64,000 nt of DNA from Lacinutrix sp. Hel_I_90 (GTDB lineage: Bacteria; Bacteroidota; Bacteroidia; Flavobacteriales; Flavobacteriaceae). Positions within the stretch are counted from its first letter, which is position 1. Every line of letters begins with the position of its first letter. Under the pieces are notes generated by a model. The model had not been told where the DNA came from. It did no database searches and was given only the letters and a program-made list of their open reading frames with translations. The stretch lies in assembly GCF_000934685.1 (NCBI RefSeq), contig NZ_JYNQ01000001.1, forward strand, positions 1,104,501 to 1,168,500, in the 5' to 3' direction. Positions 19,472 through 28,420 of the stretch are shown here, piece by piece. Both the position numbers and the translations under genes were made by a program.

Positions 19472-19930
19472 TTACTCTACTATTTTATAATTTTCACGTG
19501 CTTTATTAGCCCAAACAATAACAGCTTCTTTTTCTGCTTCAGTAATAGAACCATGTAACCAAGTATAAGCATCTAAAGGCATTTCTCCTTCTTCAACTTC
19601 TTCTACTAATTCATCAAGTTTATGGTCTTTTTTCTTATTACTATACGCAAGCCATTGCGACACATTAAAATGTTCATTACCTTCTTCAATTTGGTCATTA
19701 ATCCAAAAGGATACTGGTGCAACTTCGGCATACCAAGGATAAACGGTTTTGTTACTGTGGCAATTATAGCAGTTGTTTTCCATAATCGTTTTAATACCAC
19801 TTGTAACATTCGTTTCTAATTCAAAAGCAGCCACATCTCTATATTCTGCATTATTTTTAGCTGGTCTATACAACTGCATCAATACTAAAACAATTAATAA
19901 TGCAACTAATATCTTTTTTACTATTTTCAT
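19472..19930 (-). CDS. Haem-binding domain protein (CxxCH)
   Basis: 152 residues. One N-terminal hydrophobic segment (about 6-20) anchors or exports it. The periplasmic part carries one CYNCH motif (C54, C57, H58) followed by SNKTVYPWYAEVAPVSFW, which matches the haem-binding domain family common in Bacteroidota rather than a classical cytochrome c. It lies 11 bp downstream of the TonB receptor on the same strand and is probably the last gene of the DUF4856-imelysin-HTTM-receptor cluster. This suggests haem or electron transfer linked to iron uptake. Confidence 0.85.
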   Translation of the reverse strand: MKIVKKILVALLIVLVLMQLYRPAKNNAEYRDVAAFELETNVTSGIKTIMENNCYNCHSNKTVYPWYAEVAPVSFWINDQIEEGNEHFNVSQWLAYSNKKKDHKLDELVEEVEEGEMPLDAYTWLHGSITEAEKEAVIVWANKARENYKIVE

Positions 19931-19941
19931 TTCCTCCTATT

Positions 19942-22389
19942 TTAAAACTCAACTTGTAATGTGGTATAAAAATTTCGGTTTGCAGACGGAATTATCCCCG
20001 GACCAGGATATCCTGCAGCACGTCTTGTAAAATAGGCCTTATCTAAAAGGTTGTTTACACCCGTTTCTAATTTGAAACGTTTGTATTTATAAGACATAGA
20101 AAAATCCAACACATCATAACCTGGAATAATACCAACAATACTATTTAAATTATCACCTCCAGGATCATTACCTGCATCTGTAAATTGTGAGGTTAAATAG
20201 GTATATTGTATATTAGATAGAAAATTATTGTAACCAAATTGCAAACCCGTTTTTATATTAACATCTGGAATAAATTCAACTTTATTACCAACTCTAACAT
20301 CACTACTGGTATTATCAAATCTGGTAGACGTATATTCTGAAGTTACAAAAGATGAGTTGATAAAAACATTGGTTCGAAATTTATTATTCATATTCAAGAT
20401 TTTTTTAAGATTAAAATCAATTAAGGATTCTATTCCAAAAATTTTAGCATTACCAACATTCACTCTTAGTTTCCCTATACTATTGATAGGCGGAATTGTA
20501 GCATCAATTAAGCCAATTCTATCCTTATATAACAATGCAAACACATTCGCATCGTAAGACACATATTGATTAATATCCCCTCTAACACCGAGGTCTGCAG
20601 TAAAACCCGATTCGTCTTTTAAATCTGGATCTACTGCGTTTGACGGATTTACAATGTTTAAATCACCAAAGGTTACAGAACGGTAATTTTGCGAGATATT
20701 ACCATAAAACTCTAAAGCGTTTGATGCTTTATAACTAGTTCCTACTCCTAAAAGCACAAAAGAGCGTTCATTTTCAATATCCTGAGATTCTGATCCCGCA
20801 TCAATAGGATTGCCAGCACCATCAAAATTAAAGGTTTGCCGAACACCTATACTCGCTGTTTTTATATATTCGAATCTAACACCGGGTGTAATCGATAATT
20901 TGTCGTTTATATAAAATATATTCTCACTAAACGCTGCTAAGTTTAAATTTGGGTTGTCATATTCCGATTGTGTAGGATAAAAAGGATAGTCTTCTGTAGC
21001 AGGAGAAAAATCAGGATCCGACCCCGCACTTCCAGGACCTTGGGAGTAGCTGTTTTCTGCTTTGTAAAACTTACCTCCTATTAAAAACGTTGCTTTTTTA
21101 TTGCATACTTTATACTTTGTTAGTAGTCGTGTTTCAAACCCGTAATTATTAAAATCGCTATCGATTAAATCTCTGGCCCCTCCAGGATCTGGAATGTCTA
21201 CACGACGATTTCTATAACCTAAGGCTTTCCTGTTAGCATCTAAACCAAACGCATTAAATGTAAAGTTGGTGTTTTCAGAAAATTTATGAGATAATTTCAA
21301 ATTATATAATAACCAATCTACCTGAAACCAGTTCCGCGGGCGATTACTTTGGTATGGATTTTCTTGAAACTGTCTATCGTTTAGACCTCCTGCTTGTTTT
21401 GCTAAATACCGTAAGTAGGTTACTTCTCCCGTTAGTTTTGTGTCGTCGTTAAATTGATACCCCATGTGGGCATACCCGTTTTTAGATTCAAAATTAGAAT
21501 TTGGTCTAAAACCATCCCCTTTTTTATAGTTGAAAAACCCGTAATAACTTAACTTATTTTTAGTTCCTCCAATACTGGTAAAATTGGTATATAAACCATT
21601 ACTTCCTGTAGTATTCCTGGTTATAAACTTAAAAGATTTATTAGGATTTGGTTCTTTCATTTTAAAATTCACCAGACCTCCAAACTGAGTTCCATACTGC
21701 AAAGAAGCAGCACCACGAATAATCTGTACTTCTTTTAAACCTTCTGCCGCTGGTGTATAGTAACTTTCAGGATACCCTAAAACATCGGCACTTATATCAT
21801 ACCCATTCTGCCTAGTATTAAAACTCGCTGTGCGGTTAGGATCTAAACCACGACCTCCAATGTTTAATTGTAAACCTGCATCATCATTTTGATAGATGTT
21901 TAATCCAGACACTTGACTATATAATTGGCGTGCATTATTAGACGCCAAGTTTGCCATAGATTGTTCAACCAAAACCACTTCCGTTTTTTTCCCTGCATAA
22001 ATGGCCGTTTCTTCAACATCTTTTAAACGACTTAAACTAAAGACTTTCGCTTTTCTTGCTGTTAGTTCAACTTCAGAAAGTGTTTGTGCTAAAGGCTTTA
22101 ATTCTATATTTATGACTGTGTTCTCTACCGTTGTAATTTTCCGTTCAAAAGCTTCAAATTCATAAGAAAAATAGACTAAAGTTAAGTCTTCTTTTTCGGT
22201 TTCGAATTCGTAATACCCTAAAGCATTTGTTTTTGCTAATAGGCCTGTTTCTTTATTATAGACCTCTACGCCTTTTAATGGCTCAGAGGAGATTTCAGAA
22301 GTCACTGTTCCAGATATTTTAGTTTGCGCAAAAGCAATACTCGTTAATAAAAACAGTCCTGTAAATAGTTTAAAGTCCTTTAATGTCAT
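19942..22389 (-). CDS. TonB-dependent outer-membrane receptor, FecA-like
   Basis: 815 residues. Signal peptide (to about 21), an N-terminal carboxypeptidase-regulatory-like beta domain (KISGTVTSEIS... about 23-100), plug domain (about 130-240, with NIGGRGLDPNRTASF and GAASLQYGTQFGG), then a 22-strand-type barrel ending in FYTTLQVEF with the terminal Phe. It imports a substrate through the outer membrane using TonB. Siderophore or ferric citrate is the family expectation for FecA-type receptors; the imelysin and haem-binding neighbours also point to iron. It is not paired with SusD. The start overlaps the HTTM gene by 20 bp. Confidence 0.9.
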   Translation of the reverse strand: MTLKDFKLFTGLFLLTSIAFAQTKISGTVTSEISSEPLKGVEVYNKETGLLAKTNALGYYEFETEKEDLTLVYFSYEFEAFERKITTVENTVINIELKPLAQTLSEVELTARKAKVFSLSRLKDVEETAIYAGKKTEVVLVEQSMANLASNNARQLYSQVSGLNIYQNDDAGLQLNIGGRGLDPNRTASFNTRQNGYDISADVLGYPESYYTPAAEGLKEVQIIRGAASLQYGTQFGGLVNFKMKEPNPNKSFKFITRNTTGSNGLYTNFTSIGGTKNKLSYYGFFNYKKGDGFRPNSNFESKNGYAHMGYQFNDDTKLTGEVTYLRYLAKQAGGLNDRQFQENPYQSNRPRNWFQVDWLLYNLKLSHKFSENTNFTFNAFGLDANRKALGYRNRRVDIPDPGGARDLIDSDFNNYGFETRLLTKYKVCNKKATFLIGGKFYKAENSYSQGPGSAGSDPDFSPATEDYPFYPTQSEYDNPNLNLAAFSENIFYINDKLSITPGVRFEYIKTASIGVRQTFNFDGAGNPIDAGSESQDIENERSFVLLGVGTSYKASNALEFYGNISQNYRSVTFGDLNIVNPSNAVDPDLKDESGFTADLGVRGDINQYVSYDANVFALLYKDRIGLIDATIPPINSIGKLRVNVGNAKIFGIESLIDFNLKKILNMNNKFRTNVFINSSFVTSEYTSTRFDNTSSDVRVGNKVEFIPDVNIKTGLQFGYNNFLSNIQYTYLTSQFTDAGNDPGGDNLNSIVGIIPGYDVLDFSMSYKYKRFKLETGVNNLLDKAYFTRRAAGYPGPGIIPSANRNFYTTLQVEF

Positions 22390-23731
22390 CGTTAAATGGT
22401 AAAATCCAGTGTTTGGGTTTAAATGATTCTTTTTCGGCGTACAAATTTACTGTTTTGTCTATAAACGGGATGCTTAGTCTTCCGTTTAATGCCGCATAAC
22501 TTTCTACGTATACTTCAACATTTTTATGGCCTTGGCTCTTAAAATGATCGCCTAAGTAATGGGCATACTCTAAGATAAAATCAGGCTGAAAACTCATTTG
22601 CTTTTCCTGTAAAGGTGTTAAAAAGTCTTGATTGTCAACATAAAAAAACTGCCCAGTTTCACCATTGACAATCTTAAAATTGGCATACCCCATTTTCTCC
22701 ATGAGCATAACGCGCCAAGAAAAACGATAGCCTTCTTCCGTCCAAAACAATTCGTTAGGATACAATAGATAACGAAACGGAATTAAAAGTTGTAATGTGA
22801 AAAATAAAGCTAAAATAGACAGAACTAATTTTCTGTTTTTAGGTCGATAGACCGCTTTAGTTTCTATCGCTTTCGCGGAAAAACCGCCAAGGAGCTTTCT
22901 AATGCTGTCTATGATTTTATTATGAAGGTCAGCGTCAAAAAAGATGAGCGCACTTACAATCATAACAAACGGAAACATCCCAATTGGAAATAAAACGCGT
23001 GTAAATACATGAAAGAATACAACAAAGAAAAATGCCACTACTCTAGTTTTTCGGTATAACAAGAAAAAGGGTATCAGTAAATCGTAAAACATACCAGACC
23101 AACTCATGGCGTAATGAAACCAATTTTGATGCATCAGGCTTTCACCTATAAACGGTATATCGTATTTAGAAGGCAACCAGGTTTTTAATGGTTGCGCTTT
23201 AAATAACCAATCACTATTTAACTTAGCTAAACCTGCATAGAAATAAACAATCCCAATTAATAATTTAATACTGTCTGTGGTCCACTTTGGAATGTTTTTG
23301 TACTGTATTTTATTGCGGTATCCATCTACGGAAAAGTATTTTTCAGCAGGTAGAAAAATCATTAGAAAACTAAGAATACTTATAAAGTAGTAATGGTTTA
23401 AATAGGTTGTTTTTTCCATAAGTTCTATGTAGGTAAAACTTAAAAAAAAGGTAATAATAGCCAATCTATATTTATAACCAATAGCAACAAGGAAAGCAGA
23501 TAAGCCGCAAATTAAAAACAATAAATAAGTATAATCGCCTAATGTTTTAACCCACTCAAAACCATAATATTTAAAATGAAATTTAGGCTGAATATAAACA
23601 GTATCTATCCACCCCTTAAGCCAGTAGCGCACAATACCGTAGAGCATCATTAAGCCAAAGCCTATACGGAATACTGCTAATGGTGCAGCGCTTGTAGTTT
23701 GGGTTAAATATGTTTTGACTTTGCTTTTCAT
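22370..23731 (-). CDS. HTTM-domain membrane protein (vitamin K-dependent gamma-carboxylase-like)
   Basis: 453 residues with about eight or nine transmembrane helices (first at 18-37, last at about 308-328) and a hydrophilic C-terminal part of about 110 residues. It resembles HTTM proteins, bacterial relatives of the vitamin K-dependent gamma-glutamyl carboxylase membrane domain (VYFYAGLAKLNSDWL, RYRLAIITFFLSFTY). Its biochemical role in bacteria is unknown. Location between an imelysin lipoprotein and a TonB receptor, with a 20-bp overlap into the receptor gene, links it to that uptake system. A terminator-like hairpin ends a few bases before its start codon. Confidence 0.85.
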   Translation of the reverse strand: MKSKVKTYLTQTTSAAPLAVFRIGFGLMMLYGIVRYWLKGWIDTVYIQPKFHFKYYGFEWVKTLGDYTYLLFLICGLSAFLVAIGYKYRLAIITFFLSFTYIELMEKTTYLNHYYFISILSFLMIFLPAEKYFSVDGYRNKIQYKNIPKWTTDSIKLLIGIVYFYAGLAKLNSDWLFKAQPLKTWLPSKYDIPFIGESLMHQNWFHYAMSWSGMFYDLLIPFFLLYRKTRVVAFFFVVFFHVFTRVLFPIGMFPFVMIVSALIFFDADLHNKIIDSIRKLLGGFSAKAIETKAVYRPKNRKLVLSILALFFTLQLLIPFRYLLYPNELFWTEEGYRFSWRVMLMEKMGYANFKIVNGETGQFFYVDNQDFLTPLQEKQMSFQPDFILEYAHYLGDHFKSQGHKNVEVYVESYAALNGRLSIPFIDKTVNLYAEKESFKPKHWILPFNDDIKGL

Positions 23732-23735
23732 GTTG

Positions 23736-23773
23736 CAAAAAAAAGGTTGTCCTTTTTATTTAGACAACCTTTA
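23736..23773 (-). terminator. Terminator or attenuator between imelysin and HTTM genes
   Basis: On the minus strand, a 10-bp perfect stem AAAGGTTGTC/GACAACCTTT (23763-23772 and 23742-23751) with an 11-nt loop, followed by a T-tract that ends only five bases before the HTTM ATG. It would end or attenuate transcription inside the cluster, and could also cover the HTTM ribosome-binding region. Confidence 0.75.
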
Positions 23774-23792
23774 TAATTGTTTTATTGGGACA

Positions 23793-24896
23793 TTAATCGC
23801 CATCGTTATCGTTTGGATCTACTACGTAACTTACATTCAATGCCGAAAGCATATCAGATTTTAAAGACACGACTACCATTTGCAGCGCATCGTAAGCTTC
23901 CGTCATTTTTGTATTGTCTGTTTCAACCTGACTTTTTAAATTTGAATTTAAAGCTTGTACTTTTTGTCTGGCTACATCTAATCGTGCGTTTATAACTTCA
24001 ACTAAATCATTTCTATTTAAGGCTACTAAATAGGTTTTATAACTTTCGCCTTCGTTACTACTATTGTAAGCTTTACCATTAAATACGTCTTGTACAGTAT
24101 TTAAAGCCTCTAATACTAATTCTTTAGAGTTATCTTCTTTGTAAACCGCTTCTACCAATAATGGTTGCGGTGTTGTAGAAAAAACGCCAGCGGGAATTCC
24201 TATTTTTTGTGCTCTCAATTCTTTTTCGTAATAAAAAACATAAGCATTTAATAATTTATTTACAGACCCAGAAGCAACATTAGCGGTATTAACAACAAAA
24301 CTGTTTCTGTAATTAGTGGTCCAATCAGTCAATACACTATTAGTAAGTGATTGCATTTCGTCAATTACATCTGAAAGATAGTTTATGTAATTTGCATTTG
24401 TATACACATTTAAAATAGCCACATCATCATTTGCTACACCATATAACATATAATCTACCGCTGGAAAACCCACAGCAGCATTATTACTTGCATTTGATAA
24501 AACGTAATTTCCAGTTGAAATATTATTTTCAATAAGAGTAGTATTTGTAGGATAAACATTCATCCTATCTTTATAAAAGAGCTCTTCTGCTTTACCAATT
24601 TGAAACATTTGCACCGCTTGAAAGGTTTTATAAGCAGTAAACCAATCGGTTCTTAAGGTCTCTAAATTTGCTTGATTTACCTCTGTAATAAAAGCATTTT
24701 TAGAAGCGACCAATGTATTTAAATCTGCATCTAAATCCTGATATGCTGGAATAATAATATTATCTGCAATATTGGTAAGCATCGCAACTCTATCAAAGGT
24801 ATCGTTTGTAGTATTTCCAGAGCCTGTATCGTCTGATTCTGTGCAGGCCAATACCACTAAAACAACTATTACTACTCCAAAAATTCTCTTGATCAT
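23793..24896 (-). CDS. Imelysin-family lipoprotein
   Basis: 367 residues. Lipobox VLAC with Cys18 predicts a lipid-anchored envelope protein. The rest is helical with the imelysin layout. The family is linked to iron uptake and includes EfeO-like proteins. The usual GxHxxE motif appears here as G143-F-P-A-V-D148, so the histidine is replaced by proline and the glutamate by aspartate. Iron binding may therefore differ. The tail is acidic (DPNDNDGD). It is preceded by its own -7 box and flanked on both sides by terminator-like hairpins. Confidence 0.88.
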   Translation of the reverse strand: MIKRIFGVVIVVLVVLACTESDDTGSGNTTNDTFDRVAMLTNIADNIIIPAYQDLDADLNTLVASKNAFITEVNQANLETLRTDWFTAYKTFQAVQMFQIGKAEELFYKDRMNVYPTNTTLIENNISTGNYVLSNASNNAAVGFPAVDYMLYGVANDDVAILNVYTNANYINYLSDVIDEMQSLTNSVLTDWTTNYRNSFVVNTANVASGSVNKLLNAYVFYYEKELRAQKIGIPAGVFSTTPQPLLVEAVYKEDNSKELVLEALNTVQDVFNGKAYNSSNEGESYKTYLVALNRNDLVEVINARLDVARQKVQALNSNLKSQVETDNTKMTEAYDALQMVVVSLKSDMLSALNVSYVVDPNDNDGD

Positions 24897-24928
24897 GATA
24901 TTCTATTTTAATTTTCTTTTTCAGTGTG

Positions 24929-24936
24929 CAAAAATA
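24929..24936 (-). promoter_or_regulatory. -7 element of the imelysin gene
   Basis: Minus-strand TATTTTTG followed by C, about 33 nt upstream of the imelysin ATG. It overlaps the U-tract of the preceding terminator. No good -33 TTG was seen. Confidence 0.45.
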
Positions 24937-24981
24937 AGGAATAGTAGTCGTTTTATTAAATAACTACTATTCCCTTTTTTT
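24930..24981 (-). terminator. Terminator downstream of the DUF4856 gene
   Basis: Perfect 11-bp stem GGAATAGTAGT/ACTACTATTCC (24938-24948 and 24963-24973) with a 14-nt loop. T-rich sequence follows in the minus direction and eight T follow in the plus direction, so it is potentially bidirectional. It lies between the DUF4856 stop and the imelysin start. Confidence 0.75.
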
Positions 24982-24989
24982 AATACTTA

Positions 24990-26201
24990 TTAACTTCCAG
25001 CTTGTGCTGTTGTAAAGCTAAATTCAGCAGAAATTGTATTAGATATAGTATCCAACGTTGCTGGTGTTACCTCCCAAAAACCGTTTCCAGACATTAATGT
25101 TGCAATAAATGCATCTACTTCTGTTTTTGTAAAGTATGGTTGGTTGGTACCTGGTATTCTTGTAAACTGTAAGCTATAGATAAAACCATAAGCTTCAGAT
25201 AAATCGTGAAAAGCTGCAGCCATATCAGTACCTAAACTTGCCTTTCCCTGTTGCAGATAGTACACTGCTCTCACGGCAACAACCTGTGAAATTTTCTCTC
25301 TAATTATTTGTGCTTGTAAATCACGTACCTCGTAGTTTTTAGCTACGATAGCAGCGCGTCCTAATTTGAAGGCATTGTAAATATCCATTGAGATACCAGA
25401 AAAATCAACATCGTCTTCTACTCGTAATAGGTATTCATTTAAAAAGCTATCCTGTCCTAAAGTTGGCACTGCAGGATTCGCTTCATTCCCATAGAGATAG
25501 CCATAAGCCTCATCCCACTTGTGCTCCATAGCGGTATAGTTGTTAGCACCATCTAAAACAGCTGAATCATTGTTTTCTATATTATTTCCAGCATCTAAAA
25601 CAGCTGTACTTAAATAATTATTAAGCATTTGGTCTACCATTAACGCACCAAGTAATCCTTTAGCAAAGGCTTGATTGTTTTCTAAGCCTTTTCCATTTAC
25701 ATAACGCGTAGAGCCACCACCAGCTTCTTGAATTTGTCCTGCCACTCCAGCGGTTGCATTGTCTGCCCAATTTGGAAAAACAGTATTAACCTGATCTGAA
25801 ATGTAGGCATCAAAATCTGCTTTAATAACATTTGCTTCGGTTGTATTTGCTGAATAATAATCTACAGACGCCGCTGTTTTACTTCTTAAATTTTTATTTG
25901 ATGCATTTAAACCCGCATCAGTAAAATCATTAGCATTTTCTTGATGTGCAAACATGGCATCTAATTCCACTTCCGTTTTTAATGGATTTTTAAGAGCAGA
26001 AACAAGTTCCTGTGCCATTTGAATACGCGTTGTTTGACCATCAAAACTAACGGTTGTATTTCCATCTCTTTCAAATGAATAGGTATCTGGAGCCGTTACG
26101 CCATTTGGAGGTAATATTACTGTTGTGTTGTCATCATCGCTAGAACATGATGTGAAAGCTAAGGTTGCTATTGCTATTAATGCAAAAACTGTTTTTTTCA
26201 T
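24990..26201 (-). CDS. DUF4856 lipoprotein
   Basis: 403 residues. Lipoprotein signal with lipobox FTSC (Cys19) and an acidic linker (SSDDDNTT). The body matches the DUF4856 family of Bacteroidota (YSFERDGNTTVSFDGQTTRI, KWDEAYGYLYGN). It is mostly helical, with a GN-W/GxGFW-like end. DUF4856 proteins are commonly seen beside imelysin and TonB receptors, so a part in iron binding or delivery at the cell surface is inferred, not shown. First gene of the cluster, with a complete promoter about 70 bp upstream. Confidence 0.88.
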   Translation of the reverse strand: MKKTVFALIAIATLAFTSCSSDDDNTTVILPPNGVTAPDTYSFERDGNTTVSFDGQTTRIQMAQELVSALKNPLKTEVELDAMFAHQENANDFTDAGLNASNKNLRSKTAASVDYYSANTTEANVIKADFDAYISDQVNTVFPNWADNATAGVAGQIQEAGGGSTRYVNGKGLENNQAFAKGLLGALMVDQMLNNYLSTAVLDAGNNIENNDSAVLDGANNYTAMEHKWDEAYGYLYGNEANPAVPTLGQDSFLNEYLLRVEDDVDFSGISMDIYNAFKLGRAAIVAKNYEVRDLQAQIIREKISQVVAVRAVYYLQQGKASLGTDMAAAFHDLSEAYGFIYSLQFTRIPGTNQPYFTKTEVDAFIATLMSGNGFWEVTPATLDTISNTISAEFSFTTAQAGS

Positions 26202-26239
26202 TTTTGTATTGATTTCGTTTTATTATTGTTATTTAGACT

Positions 26240-26261
26240 AATTACAAATAGTGATGTAATT
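26240..26261 (-). promoter_or_regulatory. Inverted repeat near the DUF4856 transcription start
   Basis: AATTACA (26240-26246) and TGTAATT (26255-26261) are perfect inverted arms around 8 nt, just downstream of the -7 box. This position suits a repressor operator. It does not closely match a classical Fur box. Function is inferred only. Confidence 0.3.
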
Positions 26262-26267
26262 TGATTG

Positions 26268-26298
26268 CAAAAATAAAACTGAAACTTAGTTTACACAA
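26268..26298 (-). promoter_or_regulatory. Promoter of the DUF4856-imelysin-HTTM-receptor cluster
   Basis: Minus strand: TTG (26296-26298), 20 nt, TATTTTTG (26268-26275). Sequence and spacing fit the Bacteroidota consensus well. Confidence 0.75.
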
Positions 26299-26665
26299 GT
26301 TTATTTAGAATAAATTTAAATAAAGAATAAAATATAAGATTAAAAAGCTGAATTACAACCTATTAAGTAGTGTTAAAATTCTTTCAATTTAAATGAAATA
26401 TAAACTACACATTTACTACTGTTGTTTAAAAAATATTTAATTATTTGATATTAAGAATTTTATAAAAAAAAATATGTTAAAAGTTACTTCACGCTTTTCG
26501 GCAAACCTTCTGAAAGTCATTAAACGCAAACTGCCTCGTCCTTTAGCCGAAGGAAATCGCTATCACCGCGTTTATTTTTGATGATAGGATGTCGTTCTAT
26601 AAACCATTGAATAGCGGTGAGCCTTTCTTTGTATCTCTATAAAAAGGCAGTGAAATGATTTCTAT
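26299..26665. other. Gene-free spacer
   Basis: About 367 bp with no gene. The part 26490-26600 is less AT-rich than its surroundings and may be decayed sequence, but nothing was recognised in it. Confidence 0.45.
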
Positions 26666-27532
26666 TTAATGATACTTAGTAAAAATCTTAGTTGCTTCAT
26701 TATAAGCGCTCTCAAACGCCATAGCATTTAAGTTGGATGCTTTTTTGGTCGTTAAATAAGAGAGTACTTTTTCTGTTGGCATGTTACCTGTGAGCTCATC
26801 TTTTGCCATTGGGCAGCCACCAAATCCTTGAATTGCCCCATCATAGCGCCGACAGCCCGCACTATATGCGGCATCTACTTTTTCAAACCAGGTGCTTGGT
26901 GTTGTATGTAAATGTGCTCCAAATTCAATATTAGAATATTGCGGAATCAAATGTGAGAATAAATAATCAATATTTTCAGGATTCGACGTCCCTACGGTAT
27001 CGCTTAACGACAGGATTTTTACGCCCATTTTACTTAAACGCTCTGTCCATTCGCCCACAATATCAACATCCCAAGGATCGCCATAAGGATTACCAAAACC
27101 CATAGAAATATAAACCACCACTTCTTTATTCACTTGGTCTGCTTTGTTAAGAATCTCTTGAAGCGTCACAACAGACTGTGCAATTGTTTTATGCGTGTTA
27201 CGCATTTGAAAATTTTCAGAAATTGAAAACGGATACCCTAAATAATCAATGGCTTTATGCTCACAGGCCGCTATAGCGCCACGTGTATTGGCAATAATCG
27301 CTAACAACTTACTTTCTGTTTTAGACAAATCTAATTGCGCTAATACCGCTGCGGTATCAACCATTTGCGGAATGGCTTTTGGAGACACAAAGCTTCCAAA
27401 GTCAATAGTATCAAAACCTACTCTTAATAGCGACTGAATGTACTGTACTTTTTGCGCTGTAGGAATAAATTGCTTAATGCCTTGCATGGCATCTCGTGGA
27501 CATTCTATGACTTTAACAGGTTGGTTTTTCAT
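26666..27532 (-). CDS. Hydroxymethylglutaryl-CoA lyase
   Basis: 288 residues, normal for the family. It splits HMG-CoA to acetoacetate and acetyl-CoA at the end of leucine breakdown, in the cytoplasm. Motifs: ECPRDAMQG at the start (metal and substrate binding; the family usually has ECPRDG(L/W)Q), DTVGTSNPEN, GAHLHTT with the metal His pair, and the catalytic-loop region GAIQGFGGCPMAKDELTGN with the active-site Cys. It stands alone rather than in a leucine-catabolic operon. Confidence 0.92.
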   Translation of the reverse strand: MKNQPVKVIECPRDAMQGIKQFIPTAQKVQYIQSLLRVGFDTIDFGSFVSPKAIPQMVDTAAVLAQLDLSKTESKLLAIIANTRGAIAACEHKAIDYLGYPFSISENFQMRNTHKTIAQSVVTLQEILNKADQVNKEVVVYISMGFGNPYGDPWDVDIVGEWTERLSKMGVKILSLSDTVGTSNPENIDYLFSHLIPQYSNIEFGAHLHTTPSTWFEKVDAAYSAGCRRYDGAIQGFGGCPMAKDELTGNMPTEKVLSYLTTKKASNLNAMAFESAYNEATKIFTKYH

Positions 27533-27539
27533 TTAAAAT

Positions 27540-27547
27540 CAAAGATA
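27540..27547 (-). promoter_or_regulatory. -7 element right before the HMG-CoA lyase start
   Basis: Minus-strand TATCTTTG ends seven bases before the ATG, so a transcript from it would have almost no leader. No TTG at good spacing. Confidence 0.35.
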
Positions 27548-27793
27548 GAAAAGATTTACAGTTTCGAAAACGTTTTTTGAAATTATGGCACTACAAAAGT
27601 TCCTAAAATGGTAAACTGTATAAAATAGCACCAAACGTTTCCCATTAAACCAATATATTAGTAGAAAATCTAAAGCACAAGCTAAGCTAACCACACTCAT
27701 GAGAGGAACTGTCTAAATTAGTAAAGCTTATAAAACTGAGAATGACAATTAAAGCGCATGTTGTTTTATATACCAGCAGGCTACTAAAATAAT

Positions 27794-28420
27794 CTATTTT
27801 TCTGAAAACAAGATAAAAACGGCAATACCAACAAACACGACAATTTGAAGCCATTTTAAAATAATGCCTAAATTTTTATGCGATTTTAAATAGTCTGAAA
27901 TAAAGCCAGCCAAAATGGCTATGGTAGAGAAAATGATAAATGAGGTAAGCATAAACAGCAGTCCTAACACATAAAACTGAATGACCGTACTTAATGTTTT
28001 ACTAAACAAATACGCTGGGAAAAAAGCCAGAAAAAAAAGGGAGACCTTGGGATTAAGCACATTCATAATCACCCCTTGCTTAAACAACTGCCACATACTT
28101 TTTTTGGGCACATGTTCATAACTTAAGGTTACCTCTGCATTACTTTTATACACTTTATAAGCCAAATACATTAAATACAAGGCCCCAAATAACTTGATAC
28201 TAAAAAACAAGGTGTCATTTTCTTTAATGAGTACAGAGACCCCAAATGCCACTAAGGTGGTATGCACTAAACATCCAGAGATGAGTCCGCAAACGGTAGC
28301 TAATCCATATTTTCTTCCGTTAGTAATGCTTTGCATTAACACGTAAATATTATCAGGTCCTGGTGAGATTGCTAAGGCTGAAGTCGCAATTACAAACAAT
28401 AAAAGCGTTTCATATTGCAT
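27794..28420 (-). CDS. LysE/RhtB-family amino-acid exporter
   Basis: 208 residues with about six transmembrane helices. The N-terminal signature SPGPDNIYVLMQSITNGRKYGLATVCG is typical of LysE/RhtB transporters, which export amino acids or derivatives across the inner membrane by the proton gradient. Also seen: NVLNPKVSLFFLAFFPAY. The substrate is unknown. The ATG overlaps the pyrD stop by one base (TAATG), so it is translated together with pyrD. Confidence 0.9.
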   Translation of the reverse strand: MQYETLLLFVIATSALAISPGPDNIYVLMQSITNGRKYGLATVCGLISGCLVHTTLVAFGVSVLIKENDTLFFSIKLFGALYLMYLAYKVYKSNAEVTLSYEHVPKKSMWQLFKQGVIMNVLNPKVSLFFLAFFPAYLFSKTLSTVIQFYVLGLLFMLTSFIIFSTIAILAGFISDYLKSHKNLGIILKWLQIVVFVGIAVFILFSEK

